Notes under the pieces: model-generated
What the model was told of the DNA's origin: nothing
What the model saw: only the letters and a program-made list of their open reading frames with translations
The model's database searches: none
Source of the DNA: Phycisphaeraceae bacterium
GTDB lineage: Bacteria > Planctomycetota > Phycisphaerae > Phycisphaerales > UBA1924
Direction of reading: 5' to 3'
DNA: 64,000 nt
NCBI GenBank assembly: GCA_019636675.1
Contig: JAHBXC010000001.1
Location: 62,001-126,000 of the forward strand
Shown here: one piece after another, positions 43,440 through 52,518 of the stretch
How positions within the stretch are numbered: position 1 is the stretch's first letter
Layout of the letters: each line of letters begins with the position of its first letter
Translations under genes and position numbers: made by a program

Positions 43440-45695
43440 ATGGACACGATGACCCATGGACGGAATGACCGGAGCGTGAATGGCCGCATCGGCCGCGCGC
43501 TGGGATTGCTCGCGGCCGCGTCGCTCACGCTGGGCATCGCCCAGCAGGCGACGGCGCAGTCGTCCACCGAGCGCGTCTCGGTGGACGAGTGGTCGCGCCT
43601 GGTGTGGATGAACGCCGAGGCGGGCAAGAGCGAAGTGGTCTTCAAGCTGCTCGAGGCGCTGCCTCGCAACCACGCGAGCACGGCGGTGACCTCGCTTCGC
43701 GACGCCGTCGACCTGCGCGAGCGCCACATCCAGGACCGCGAGGCGACCCGCGTGACCCGGATGGAAGAGCTGCGCGCCGAGCTGGCGGAGCGGCTGGACA
43801 AGAAGGAATACGACAAGGCGCTGAACAGCGCGGTCGAGCTGCAGGACCTGTCCGGGGACAAGCAGGCGTTCCTGCGCGACCCGCAGATCATGGATCTGGT
43901 CGCTCGCGCCGAAGACGCCGCCCGGCGCGCCGAGGCGAGCAACGAGTGGCTGCGTGCGCAGTCGCTGTACTTCCGCCTGTCGCTGCTGTTCGAGAACACG
44001 AAGCGTTACGACGTGGAGCTCAAGAGGCTCTCGCAGCGCCTGACCTATCTGCGTCTGTACGCGCCGAAAACGCTGCACGAGATGCGCGACGCCGAGCGCG
44101 TGCGCGACGGGAAGGACAAACTCCCCCCGTTCAACGCGATCGGCGAGGACTGGAAGGAGCGCCTGAAGGGCATCGACCGCGGCATGGTGCTGCGCGCGAT
44201 GATGCGCGCCGACCAGGCCAATGTCGACGGCGTCGGGCTGGGCGAGATGATCATCGGGGGCCTTCGCGCCGTCGAGAATCTCGCGACGACCGGCGCGCTG
44301 ACCCAGACCTTCCCCTCGCTGGCCGACATGAAGGCGCGCGAGTCGTTCCTCTCGCAGCTGAGCGCCGAGGCGCGCCGCTACGACAACCGGGCCAACGCCG
44401 GCCAGTTCGAGCTGCGGCGCGCGATCTCCACGCTGCTCCAGGCCAACTCGACGACCGTGAACCTGCCCGAGGAAGCGATCCTCCAGGCCTTCGGCGACGG
44501 CGCGATGCTCGCGCTCGACGAGTTCTCGAGCATCATCTGGCCGTTTGACATGAACCAGTTCATGCGCTCGACGCAGGGCTCGTTCCAGGGCGTCGGCATC
44601 CAGATCCAGCTCGACGAAGCCGGCAACCTCAAGGTCGTCACCCCCATCGAGGGCACCCCGGCCCAGCGCGCCGGCATCAAGCGCGGCGACATCATCCGGC
44701 GCATCGATAAGGACTCCACGCTGGGCGTGACCCTGCTCCAGGCGGTCGATCGCATCACCGGCCCGGCCGGCACGAAGGTCACCCTGGGCGTCGAGCGCGA
44801 GGGCGTCGAGGACATGATCGAGGTCACGCTGACCCGCGCCCAGATCCCCATCTACACCGTCAAGGGCTGGGAGCGCAACGGCCCCTCCGAGACCGACTGG
44901 AACTGGTTCATCGACGACCAGTCGGGCGTCGGCTACATCCGGCTCACCCAGTTCACCGAGAACACCTCGCGCGATTTCGACAACGCCATCCGCGCCATGC
45001 AGGCGCGCGGGCTCAAGGGCCTCATCCTCGACATGCGGTTCAACCCCGGCGGCCTGCTCTCGCAGGCGGTCGCGATCGCCAACCGCTTCGTCGACGACGG
45101 CGTCATCGTCAGCCAGCACGACGCGCGCGGCTTCCAGACCGACCGACAGGTCGCGAGGCGCGGGCTCGCCACGCTCAACCGCATCCCCGTCGCGGTCCTC
45201 GTCAACGAGGGCTCGGCCAGCGCCAGCGAGATCGTCGCCGGCGTGCTGCAGGACTACGCCAAGAGCGGGCGCATCTCGGCGATCCTCGTCGGCGCGACCA
45301 CCTACGGCAAGGGCAGCGTCCAGAACGTGTACGACCTCGCCGACGGCGTCGCGGCGCTCAAACTCACCACGCAGTACTACAAGCTGCCGGGCGGCCGGCT
45401 CATCCATCGCCGCCCCGGCGCCGACGGCTGGGGCGTCGCCCCCGATATCGAGGTCAAGATGCTGCCCAAGCAGGTCGGCAACGCCCTCGAGCTGCGACAG
45501 GACGCCGACATCGTCGAGTTCGACGGGCGCGGCAAGCCGGTCCTCAGCGACAACCGCCCCGACCCCAAGCGCCTGCTGAGCGAGGGCATCGATCCCCAGC
45601 TCGAGACCGCGCTGCTGCTGCTCAAGTCGCGCATCCTCGGGCAGACCGAGGCCCAGGCGCTCCTCGACGCGCCTATCGCGCCTCGCGGCGGCTGA
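43440..45695 (+). CDS. Carboxy-terminal processing protease (S41A)
   Basis: 751 residues. Signal peptide (ending TATAQS, about residue 41), an ~300-residue helical N-terminal part, a PDZ domain (FQGVGIQIQLDE ... GIKRGDIIRRID), then the S41 catalytic domain: nucleophile Ser in VNEGSASASEIVAG and general-base Lys in TYGKGSVQ. It cuts C-terminal tails of periplasmic proteins. The long N-terminal helical part is larger than in E. coli-type CtpA and may be a regulator. The start at 43440 (MDTMTHG) is uncertain by three codons. A strong hairpin follows the stop. Confidence 0.92.
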   Translation: MDTMTHGRNDRSVNGRIGRALGLLAAASLTLGIAQQATAQSSTERVSVDEWSRLVWMNAEAGKSEVVFKLLEALPRNHASTAVTSLRDAVDLRERHIQDREATRVTRMEELRAELAERLDKKEYDKALNSAVELQDLSGDKQAFLRDPQIMDLVARAEDAARRAEASNEWLRAQSLYFRLSLLFENTKRYDVELKRLSQRLTYLRLYAPKTLHEMRDAERVRDGKDKLPPFNAIGEDWKERLKGIDRGMVLRAMMRADQANVDGVGLGEMIIGGLRAVENLATTGALTQTFPSLADMKARESFLSQLSAEARRYDNRANAGQFELRRAISTLLQANSTTVNLPEEAILQAFGDGAMLALDEFSSIIWPFDMNQFMRSTQGSFQGVGIQIQLDEAGNLKVVTPIEGTPAQRAGIKRGDIIRRIDKDSTLGVTLLQAVDRITGPAGTKVTLGVEREGVEDMIEVTLTRAQIPIYTVKGWERNGPSETDWNWFIDDQSGVGYIRLTQFTENTSRDFDNAIRAMQARGLKGLILDMRFNPGGLLSQAVAIANRFVDDGVIVSQHDARGFQTDRQVARRGLATLNRIPVAVLVNEGSASASEIVAGVLQDYAKSGRISAILVGATTYGKGSVQNVYDLADGVAALKLTTQYYKLPGGRLIHRRPGADGWGVAPDIEVKMLPKQVGNALELRQDADIVEFDGRGKPVLSDNRPDPKRLLSEGIDPQLETALLLLKSRILGQTEAQALLDAPIAPRGG

Positions 45696-45723
45696 CCGGC
45701 GACCGCCCATCCTAAATGAACAC

Positions 45724-45760
45724 CACGCGCGAGGGAGACGCTCCCTCGCGTGTTTCATTT
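45724..45760. terminator. Intrinsic terminator after the S41A protease gene
   Basis: CGCGAGGGAG/CTCCCTCGCG stem with ACG loop, then GTGTTTCATTT. The flanking AAATGAA on the left means it may also act on the minus strand. Confidence 0.8.
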
Positions 45761-45776
45761 CGAGGTTGAGTCCGGC

Positions 45777-46325
45777 TCAGGCGGGCTGGCGTCGGCGCGC
45801 GTCGGCGGCGGCGACGAGTTCGAGCCAGCGGTCGGCATCCGGGCCGATCCACCAGCCGCGCTGCGCCGGGACGCCCACGTCGGCCGCCAGGTCGGCGAGT
45901 TGGTGCTCGGTCAGGTCGAGCGCCGGCGTATCGATGCGCACGGCGCGCCCACGGATGTCGAGCGACGCCAGGGTCGAGACGAGTCGCGCCCGGTCGAGTG
46001 CGAGCGCGATCGCGTCGATCGACGCGTTCACGAACACCGGCCACACCACGCGCGAGCAGCCCTCGCGCGAGGCGAGTTCGCACGCGTCGAGCAGCGAACG
46101 GGAGAGCGTCACGCCCTCGCCGGCGCTGGGGAGTTCGCCGGCGTCGAGCACACGCGCGCCCGCCAGGTCGGCCTGGCGACGGATCACTGCGAGCGCGCCG
46201 GAGTCGGGGGTCGACGGCGCGAGCAGCGCCAGGTCTGGCCGCTGCAGCGAGAGCAGACTGACCAGCGACGAGAGGGTCGCGTCGGCGAGGACGAGGGTGT
46301 CTGGGTGTTCAACGGGTCTGGCCAC
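45777..46325 (-). CDS. Hypothetical protein, possible PP-loop (QueC-like) relative
   Basis: 182 residues, Rossmann-like alternation. Visible stretches are LVSLLSLQRPDLALLAPS, EGCSRVVWPVFVNASIDAIA, then IDTPALDLTEHQLADLAADV and WWIGPDADRWLE. The order and spacing recall the latter part of 7-cyano-7-deazaguanine synthase relatives, but the N-terminal SGGxDS P-loop is absent and no CxxC cluster is seen. It may be a degenerate, non-catalytic family member. The gene converges with the S41A gene and is preceded by the GNAT gene in the same direction, 33 bp apart. Confidence 0.5.
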   Translation of the reverse strand: MARPVEHPDTLVLADATLSSLVSLLSLQRPDLALLAPSTPDSGALAVIRRQADLAGARVLDAGELPSAGEGVTLSRSLLDACELASREGCSRVVWPVFVNASIDAIALALDRARLVSTLASLDIRGRAVRIDTPALDLTEHQLADLAADVGVPAQRGWWIGPDADRWLELVAAADARRRQPA

Positions 46326-46358
46326 GCTGGCAAGATCGGCCCGGAGCGGCCCCGGGGA

Positions 46359-46964
46359 TCAATCCTCGCGCGTCCGCCGCAGGAGGACGATGTCGTCGCG
46401 CCCGAACAGACGCATGGTCTCGGGGGTGCCGCCCGGCCCGCGACCGGTGAACCCGGCGGCCAGCGCGACGCGGATGGAGGCATGGTTCTCGGGGTAGATC
46501 GTGGCGACGATCTCGTCGAGCCCGAGCCCGTCTGGGGCGGGACGCAGCGCGAACTCGGCCACGCTGCGCGCCGCTTCGCGCGCGAGCCCCTTGCCCCAGG
46601 CGCGTCGGGGGAAGTGGTAGGTGATCTCGACCATCGCGTCGTACCGATCGTCTCGACGCGCGGCGTCGGCGTGCGGGCCCTGGTTGAGCGGCCAGAGCCC
46701 GATCGTCCCGATGGGGGTGTCGGTCGGGTCATCCCTGAGGACCACGGCCCACGCGGTGTAGCCGACCTGCTCGAACATCGCGCGCCGGCGCGTGATGCGC
46801 GCGAGCATCTGCTCGCGGGTCGTCTCGACCTGGCGCATGCCCACGAAGGCCATCACCTCAGGGTCGGAATAGATCTCGAGGGCCGCGTCGATGTCGCGGT
46901 CGCTCTCGTCCCAGAGCCGGAAGCGAAGGCGCTCGGTGTCGGCCGGCAGGGGGCGCACGCTCAC
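46359..46964 (-). CDS. GNAT-family N-acetyltransferase (RimJ/RimL-like)
   Basis: 201 residues. Start is GTG 46964 (VSVRPLP). The RimJ/L-type start TERLRFRLWDESD, the IGTIGLWPL strand, acetyl-CoA loop WGKGLAREAARSV (R/Q-x-x-G-x-G/A type), and IYPENHASIRVALAAGF are all present. This subgroup acetylates protein N-termini or small amines; the substrate is unknown. The start overlaps the upstream TPR-YggX gene by 4 bp (GTGA), so the two are coupled. Confidence 0.9.
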   Translation of the reverse strand: MSVRPLPADTERLRFRLWDESDRDIDAALEIYSDPEVMAFVGMRQVETTREQMLARITRRRAMFEQVGYTAWAVVLRDDPTDTPIGTIGLWPLNQGPHADAARRDDRYDAMVEITYHFPRRAWGKGLAREAARSVAEFALRPAPDGLGLDEIVATIYPENHASIRVALAAGFTGRGPGGTPETMRLFGRDDIVLLRRTRED

Positions 46965-47602
46965 GCGCCCTGCTTCGCGTGCAATTCGCGCAGGAGCGCC
47001 TCGTCGATGCCGAGGTACTCGTGCATGTGCTGGTCGTAGGTCGCGCCGTCCTGGTCGCGCGAGAGGTCGAGGCGCAGCTCGTTGATGACCTTGGTGCCCT
47101 GGCCGATCCACTCGCGCCATGTCTCGGCCGAGATGTTCTCGAAGATCCACGCGCCCACGGGGCCCTTGAAGGGCTGCGCCGGGAGTTTCGTCCCCGGGCG
47201 TCCGGTGCGCCGGCACACGAACGCGCCGCTGGACGCGAGCCGGTCCATCTGCTGGATCGTCGACGCGTCGAGCTGGGGGACTTCCTCGCCCAGGTCTTTC
47301 AAGAGTTTCTCGATCGCGTTGCGCGGCATCAGGTCGCCCAGACGGGCTGCCACGCGGTACCCCTCGGTCAGCACGCGCGCCGCCTCGGTGCGATCGCCGG
47401 CTTTCACGAGCTCCGCGCCGGCGAGCTGGTACGCCTTGCTCATGTCGGGGTTGATCTCGATGCAGCGCAGGAACGAGCGGGCCGCGTCGGCGTGCCGGTC
47501 CGCCTGGGCGTAGGCGCCCCCGAGGGAGAAATGCGCCATGTCGTTGTCGGCGTCGGCCTGCGCCATGTGCTCGAAGCGGGCGATGCGCTCGTTGATGTCC
47601 AT
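46961..47602 (-). CDS. TPR protein fused to an Fe(2+)-trafficking (YggX-like) domain
   Basis: 213 residues. Residues 1-~110 are TPR-like helices (MAHFSLGGAYAQADRHADAA). Residues ~125-213 match YggX: VCRRTGRPGTKLP with the single conserved Cys, then PVGAWIFENISAETWREWIGQ, TKVINELRLDL and HEYLGID. YggX protects Fe-S clusters from oxidants in enteric bacteria and is a stand-alone ~90-residue protein there. Here it is the C-terminal half of a longer protein. Starts at ATG 47602. Confidence 0.82.
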   Translation of the reverse strand: MDINERIARFEHMAQADADNDMAHFSLGGAYAQADRHADAARSFLRCIEINPDMSKAYQLAGAELVKAGDRTEAARVLTEGYRVAARLGDLMPRNAIEKLLKDLGEEVPQLDASTIQQMDRLASSGAFVCRRTGRPGTKLPAQPFKGPVGAWIFENISAETWREWIGQGTKVINELRLDLSRDQDGATYDQHMHEYLGIDEALLRELHAKQGA

Positions 47603-47679
47603 CGGGGCTCCAGTGGGAAGGTGGGCTTTGTCGGACAAGGGTATCCCGGGCGGCTCCGGGCTGGGGCTACACTCGGCGC

Positions 47680-48132
47680 ATGGCGCGACGCGACACCCCA
47701 AGGCCGCGAACCCACTCGAGCCGCGTCGGTCCGGTGCTGTCCGAGGCCGATCGCGATCGCTTCGACACCCTGCTCGAAGAGGCGATCGGCCAGCTGCCCG
47801 ACGAGATCCGCAAACTCCTGGAGGTCACGCCCGTGATCGTCGAGGACTCACCACCCGAGCACATCCTGAAAGAGCTGGGCATGGACGACCCGACCGAGCT
47901 CTGCGGCCTGCACACGGGGATCGCGCTCACGGAGCGCTCCGTCGAGCACGGGCACGCGCTGCCCGAGGAGATCCGACTCTTCCGTTCGGGGATCGTGAAT
48001 CTCGCCGGCGGCTGGCGCCAGCGCGGGGCCGACGACAAGGTCTACGAAGAGATCTGGGTCACGCTTTTGCACGAGATCGGCCACCACTTCGGGCTCGACG
48101 AGGACGACCTCGACGCGCTCGGATACGCGTAA
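47680..48132 (+). CDS. Zincin-like metallopeptidase
   Basis: 150 residues, one domain. The zinc site is HEIGHHFGLDEDDL near residue 130: HExxH with a later acidic ligand. N-terminal RFDTLLEEAIGQLPDEIRKL and the VIVEDSPPEHI stretch fit the small family of predicted zincins often next to tRNA or cell-wall genes. It diverges from the TPR-YggX gene (77 bp between starts) and converges on pyrD. Substrate unknown; proteolysis is not demonstrated for the family. Confidence 0.85.
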   Translation: MARRDTPRPRTHSSRVGPVLSEADRDRFDTLLEEAIGQLPDEIRKLLEVTPVIVEDSPPEHILKELGMDDPTELCGLHTGIALTERSVEHGHALPEEIRLFRSGIVNLAGGWRQRGADDKVYEEIWVTLLHEIGHHFGLDEDDLDALGYA

Positions 48133-48144
48133 GCCGGCGTGTGC

Positions 48145-49104
48145 TCAATGCTCGCCAAGGTCCACGGCGCCGATCAGCTCGCGCAGCGATGAGCACCCCT
48201 GGCGCGCGACCCATTTCTCGAGCCCCTTCGCGACGCGCAGCGGCGAGCGCGGGTCGGCGAAGAGCGCGCTGCCCATCTCGACGGCCGTCGCCCCGGCGAG
48301 GATGAACTCCGCCGCGTCGTCCCAGTGGGTGACGCCCCCTGCGCCGATGATCGGCACCCCGGCGTCGCGCGCGACGGCGCGATAGACCAGGTGCACCAGC
48401 CGCACCGCGATTGGGTGGATCGCCGGCCCGGACAGCCCCCCGGTGACGGCGGCGAGGCGCGGGCGGCGCGTCTCGACGTCGATCGCCATCGCCGGGACGG
48501 TGTTGGAGATCGTCAGCCCCTCTGCGCCCGCCTCGACGCTGACGCGCGCCGTCGCGACGATATCCGGCGCGTCGGGCGCGAGCTTCACGAAGAGCTTGGT
48601 CTGGCTCAGCACGGGGCGCACGGCGCCGAGCAGTTCGCGGAGCTTGGCGGGCTCGTGCCCGAACAGCGTGCCGCCGTGGACGTTGGGGCAGGAGACATTC
48701 AACTCGACCGCGCCGATCGCCGGCGCGTCGTCGAACATCGCGGCGACCTTGACATAGTCGTCGATCGAGAAACCGGCGACGGAGCCGATGACGACGCAGG
48801 GGACATCGCCGGCGCGCGGCGCGATGTGGGCGGCGTAGTGCTCGTGCCCGACATTGGCGAGCCCGATCGCGTTGAGCATCCCGGCCTTGCTGTCGAGGAT
48901 GCGCCAGGTCCGGTTGCCCTCGCGCGGGCGCGCCGTGATGGATTTCGTGACCAGTGCGCCGACGCGTGAGAGGTCGAGCGCGTCGGCGTATTCGTCCAGA
49001 TAGCCGGCGGTCCCGGCCGCGAGGATGACCGGGTTGCGCAGCGAAAGCCCGGCGAGGTCGGTGGCGAGGGGGTGTGCCTGGGCGGTCGAGTGGTCCTGGG
49101 TCAT
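48145..49104 (-). CDS. pyrD: Dihydroorotate dehydrogenase, class 1B type
   Basis: 319 residues; oxidises dihydroorotate to orotate in pyrimidine synthesis. FMN-binding TIM barrel with GLSLRNPVILAAGTAG, NAIGLANVG, LNVSCPNVHGG (catalytic Cys as in class 1), VKLAPD, SNTVPAMAID and GAGGVTHWDDA. The Cys base and length fit class 1B, which normally pairs with PyrK to pass electrons to NAD+. No pyrK is adjacent. It converges on the zincin gene and is divergent from sppA, with 118 bp between starts. Confidence 0.93.
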   Translation of the reverse strand: MTQDHSTAQAHPLATDLAGLSLRNPVILAAGTAGYLDEYADALDLSRVGALVTKSITARPREGNRTWRILDSKAGMLNAIGLANVGHEHYAAHIAPRAGDVPCVVIGSVAGFSIDDYVKVAAMFDDAPAIGAVELNVSCPNVHGGTLFGHEPAKLRELLGAVRPVLSQTKLFVKLAPDAPDIVATARVSVEAGAEGLTISNTVPAMAIDVETRRPRLAAVTGGLSGPAIHPIAVRLVHLVYRAVARDAGVPIIGAGGVTHWDDAAEFILAGATAVEMGSALFADPRSPLRVAKGLEKWVARQGCSSLRELIGAVDLGEH

Positions 49105-49222
49105 GGCGCAGGAAAGGGTATCTGCGTTCCGGGCCCGGTGCGTCGCGTACGATCCCGCAACCACGGCGTGCGTCGGCCCAACAACTGACGACGCGCACCC
49201 GATCCCCGACCGGAGCACCCGA

Positions 49223-51004
49223 ATGTCCCGAGCTCTCGCCCGTCTGCTGTCCGTGACCCTCGCCCTGCTCGTCGCCGCCCTCCCGGCCGGCGCCGGGACG
49301 GTGGCATGGCTCGAGATGAAGGGCGCTGTTTCCGAACGCGCCCCCGAGATGTCCTTCATGTCCGGCTCGCAGGGCATGACCCTCCGCGGCGTGGTGGGCG
49401 AGATCCGCAAGGCGGCCAACGACCCCGAGATCTCGGCGATCGTGCTCCGCTTCAGCGACCTGAAGGCCGGCATGGCCCAGGTCCACGAGATCGGGCGCGC
49501 CGTCGAGCACGCGAGGTCCCGGGGCAAGAAGGTGCACGCGTTCACCGAGATCTATGGCCCCGTCGAGCTGCTGCTCGCGTCGTTCTGCGACGACGTGATC
49601 GTGCAGCGGGGCGGCGCGGTCATGTTCCCCGGGCTCTACATGGAGGAGATGTTCCTCGCCGACACGCTCGCGTGGGTCGGCGCCAAGGCCGACTTCGTGC
49701 AGATCGGCGACTACAAGGGCGCGAGCGAGCAGCTCGCGAACAACGCGCCCAGCAAGGCGTGGGATCAGAACATCACCCAGCTCCTCGACTCGATGTGGGG
49801 CGCGATGCAGAGGCGCCTCACGACCGGGCGCTCCATGTCGCCCACGCAGCTCGACGCGGCGCTGCGCTCGGCCTGGCTGGGCGACCCCGAGGACGCCAGG
49901 CGCGCGAAGCTCGTCGACGCGGTCCTCGACCGGCTCGAGATCCACCAGCGCCTCCAGTCGATGCACGGCGACGAGCTGTCGTACCGCGTGATCGACTTCG
50001 AGAAGGGCGCCTCTTCGCCCCTCGCGTCGTCCAACCCCTTCGCGATCTTCGAGCTGCTCAGCGCCAAGCCGAAGACCAAAGCGACCCGCGACACCATCGC
50101 GGTGCTGCACATCGACGGGCCCATCGTCGACGGCGAGAGTCAGGCGGCCAGTCTGATGGGCGGCTCGAGCGTCGGCTCGATCACGATCCGCAAGGCGCTC
50201 AAGCAGATCGAGGACGACGACCTCATCAAGGGCCTGGTCGTTCGCATCGATTCGCCCGGGGGCAGCGCCATCGCGAGCGAGTCGATGTGGATCGGCCTGC
50301 GCCGCGTCGCCGCCTCCAAGCCCGTGTGGGTCAGCGTGGGCGACATGGCCGCCAGCGGCGGGTACTACTGCGCTGTCGGCGGCGACAGGATCTATGTCGA
50401 GCCGACGAGCATCGTGGGCAGCATCGGCGTGGTCGGTGGCAAGATCGTGCTCGGGGGCGTCTACGACAAGGCGCAGGTCCGCATCGTGCCTCGCGGGCGC
50501 GGGCCTCTGGCCGACATGATGTCGAGCGTGAGCCCGTGGAACGCGCAGCAGCGCGAGGTCGTCCGCTCGACGATGCAGAAGGTCTACGACCAGTTCGTGG
50601 ATCGCGTGAAGACAGGGCGCAAGAACATCGACATCGCGCGCACCGCCGAGGGGCGCCTGTTCGCCGGGCAGGACGCGATCGACCTGCGCATGGCCGACGA
50701 GATCGGCGGCCTCACCGACGCGATCGGCGCGATGGCCGCGAAGCTCGCGCTGCGCGAGGGCGCGTACGAGGTCATGGACTTCCCGGCGCCGCGCTCGATC
50801 GACGAGATCCTCAGCGACCTCTTCGGTCGTTTCGGCGTCGCGTCGCCCGGCGTGGGCTCGCAGGCCGGCGCGTTCGCAGAACTGGGGCGTCAGATCCTCG
50901 GGGATCGCGCGTGGGAGCAGCTCCGCGGCTCGATGACCGCGTTCATGCAGATGCGCGACGAGCCCGTCCTTCTGGTCAACCCGCGCGTGCTCATCTTCAG
51001 GTGA
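49223..51004 (+). CDS. sppA: Signal peptide peptidase SppA, 67-kDa type
   Basis: 593 residues. Signal peptide (to about 25, AGAGTV). Two tandem ClpP-like domains: the first with the general-base Lys in IGDYKGASEQ, the second with the Ser in MAASGGYYCAV and IDSPGGSA oxyanion region. This split Ser/Lys arrangement matches the long E. coli type of SppA, which digests cleaved signal peptides at the membrane. The start is ATG 49223 (MSRALARLL); upstream frame is less likely since it would precede the signal. No strong ribosome site was seen. Confidence 0.94.
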   Translation: MSRALARLLSVTLALLVAALPAGAGTVAWLEMKGAVSERAPEMSFMSGSQGMTLRGVVGEIRKAANDPEISAIVLRFSDLKAGMAQVHEIGRAVEHARSRGKKVHAFTEIYGPVELLLASFCDDVIVQRGGAVMFPGLYMEEMFLADTLAWVGAKADFVQIGDYKGASEQLANNAPSKAWDQNITQLLDSMWGAMQRRLTTGRSMSPTQLDAALRSAWLGDPEDARRAKLVDAVLDRLEIHQRLQSMHGDELSYRVIDFEKGASSPLASSNPFAIFELLSAKPKTKATRDTIAVLHIDGPIVDGESQAASLMGGSSVGSITIRKALKQIEDDDLIKGLVVRIDSPGGSAIASESMWIGLRRVAASKPVWVSVGDMAASGGYYCAVGGDRIYVEPTSIVGSIGVVGGKIVLGGVYDKAQVRIVPRGRGPLADMMSSVSPWNAQQREVVRSTMQKVYDQFVDRVKTGRKNIDIARTAEGRLFAGQDAIDLRMADEIGGLTDAIGAMAAKLALREGAYEVMDFPAPRSIDEILSDLFGRFGVASPGVGSQAGAFAELGRQILGDRAWEQLRGSMTAFMQMRDEPVLLVNPRVLIFR

Positions 51005-51038
51005 AGCGACCGGGAAGAGGGAGCAGTGAGCAGTTTCG

Positions 51039-52202
51039 TCAGCGCTGGGCGCCCGGTGAGGGGGGCGACGCGGTGATCGGCGTACGGGGAGGCGTCGCCT
51101 TCTTCCCGAAGAACGCCGCCCAGTTGCGGTACGCGAACCCTTCGAGTTCCCGCTGCGACCAGCCGCGATCGCGCAGCGCGTCGAGCACCCGGTGGATGTC
51201 GCGCGGGCGCGCGATGCCCTCGGGCAGGTCGTTCGCCGACAGCCCGCCGTCCATGTCGCTGCCGAGACCAACGCCGTCGCGTCGCCCCGTGAGTTCGCAG
51301 ATCCGTTCGATGTGCGCGACGACATCCTCGATCCTGGCGCGTCCGTCCTGCTTCGGTCGCAGGAAGACGCCGAAGAGGTTGATCCCGATCACGCCGCCGC
51401 GACGCCCGATCTCGACGATGGTGTCGTCGGCGAGGTGACGCTCGTTCGTGCCGCCCGGGTCGACGATCGCGCGGCAGTTGCTGTGCGACGCGACGACTGG
51501 CGCGTCCGTGGCTTCGAGCAGTTCGCGCGTCGCACGCTGCGACAGGTGCGAGAGGTCGTGGGTGACGCCCTGCGCGTCCATCGCGCGGATCATCTCGCGC
51601 CCGAGGTCGGTCAGGCCGAGCTCGGGGGTGAGGTTGCCGCCGGAATAGCGGGACGGTCGCGCCCAGGTGAGCCCGACGGCGACGACGCCGCGCTCGACCC
51701 ACCAGGCGAGTTCGTCAGGGGAGCGGACGGGGTCGGCGTTCTCGACGAGCACGCCGAGCGTGATGGGCGAGGGGTTCTTGGGACGCTGGTAGGCGCGCGC
51801 GAGGCGCGCGACCGGGTCGTCGGGGAGCGATTCGGCGACGCCCATGCCGGCGCGCACGGTCCCCAGGTGCGGGTCGACGCGCAGCGCCCTGCGCAGGTCG
51901 AGCCGTGCGTGCCCGTTATCCGCCCAGGTCATGTAGACCTCGAGCTGCGCGCGTCCCTTGCGATGGGCCGCGTCGGCGTCGCCCATCGGGTACGCGACGG
52001 CGTCGGCGCTGGTCTCGCCGTGGGGGACCGCTTCGGTGAAAACGGTGGCGAGCGCGCAGGCGATGTTGCCCTCGCGCAGCGAGGGCAGCGTAACGGCGGC
52101 GGGGAGCCACGGCCCACCGGCGCGATCGGGCTCGGCGTGCATATCCCGGCCGTTGACGGCGAGGCACGCGAGGTCAAGGTGCGCGTCGAAGAGGGGGAGC
52201 AT
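51039..52202 (-). CDS. Membrane dipeptidase (M19, renal-dipeptidase family)
   Basis: 387 residues, metal-dependent amidohydrolase barrel. Ligands: FDAHLDL (HxD), HSNCRAIVDPGG and RHLADD with the bridging His, GLGSDMDGG (Asp). This family cleaves dipeptides, including D-amino acid forms. No signal peptide is visible in the chosen start (52202, MLPLFDAH), so it is probably cytoplasmic. The C-terminus is extended by ~20 P/T/S-rich residues. Neighbours: sppA convergent, membrane gene 52228 upstream in the same direction. Confidence 0.92.
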   Translation of the reverse strand: MLPLFDAHLDLACLAVNGRDMHAEPDRAGGPWLPAAVTLPSLREGNIACALATVFTEAVPHGETSADAVAYPMGDADAAHRKGRAQLEVYMTWADNGHARLDLRRALRVDPHLGTVRAGMGVAESLPDDPVARLARAYQRPKNPSPITLGVLVENADPVRSPDELAWWVERGVVAVGLTWARPSRYSGGNLTPELGLTDLGREMIRAMDAQGVTHDLSHLSQRATRELLEATDAPVVASHSNCRAIVDPGGTNERHLADDTIVEIGRRGGVIGINLFGVFLRPKQDGRARIEDVVAHIERICELTGRRDGVGLGSDMDGGLSANDLPEGIARPRDIHRVLDALRDRGWSQRELEGFAYRNWAAFFGKKATPPRTPITASPPSPGAQR

Positions 52203-52227
52203 GCGCCGAGTGTAGCGGGGGAGTGGT

Positions 52228-52509
52228 CTAGCGCTTGCGGGTCTTGTACGAGTACCCGCCGCTGCCGAAAGAGCCAAGATCGAGCAGCACCGCGACGACG
52301 ACGAGGACGAGGTACAGCCCGTTCACATTCCCGCCGTTCTCGTTCATGGCGACGGCGTAGGCCAGCGTGGTGAACGGGAAAAAGAAGAACCCGAGCACGG
52401 GCCACAGGATCGTGCTGTACGCGCTGCTCAGGTACCCCGAGAACAGCGCCAGCAGGATGATGACAAGCCGTGGAAAACCGAGCGCGAGGATGGCGAGGAG
52501 GCAGGGCAT
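52228..52509 (-). CDS. Small conserved-type membrane protein, three or four helices
   Basis: 93 residues. Hydrophobic spans at about residues 5-22, 33-52 and 63-80. The pattern WPVLGFFFFPFTTLAYAVAMN and LLDLGSFGSGGYS is one I recall from many short uncharacterised bacterial membrane proteins. It is 9 bp downstream of the pgpA stop in the same direction and may be part of that unit. Function unknown. Confidence 0.65.
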   Translation of the reverse strand: MPCLLAILALGFPRLVIILLALFSGYLSSAYSTILWPVLGFFFFPFTTLAYAVAMNENGGNVNGLYLVLVVVAVLLDLGSFGSGGYSYKTRKR

Positions 52510-52518
52510 CCCGACAGT

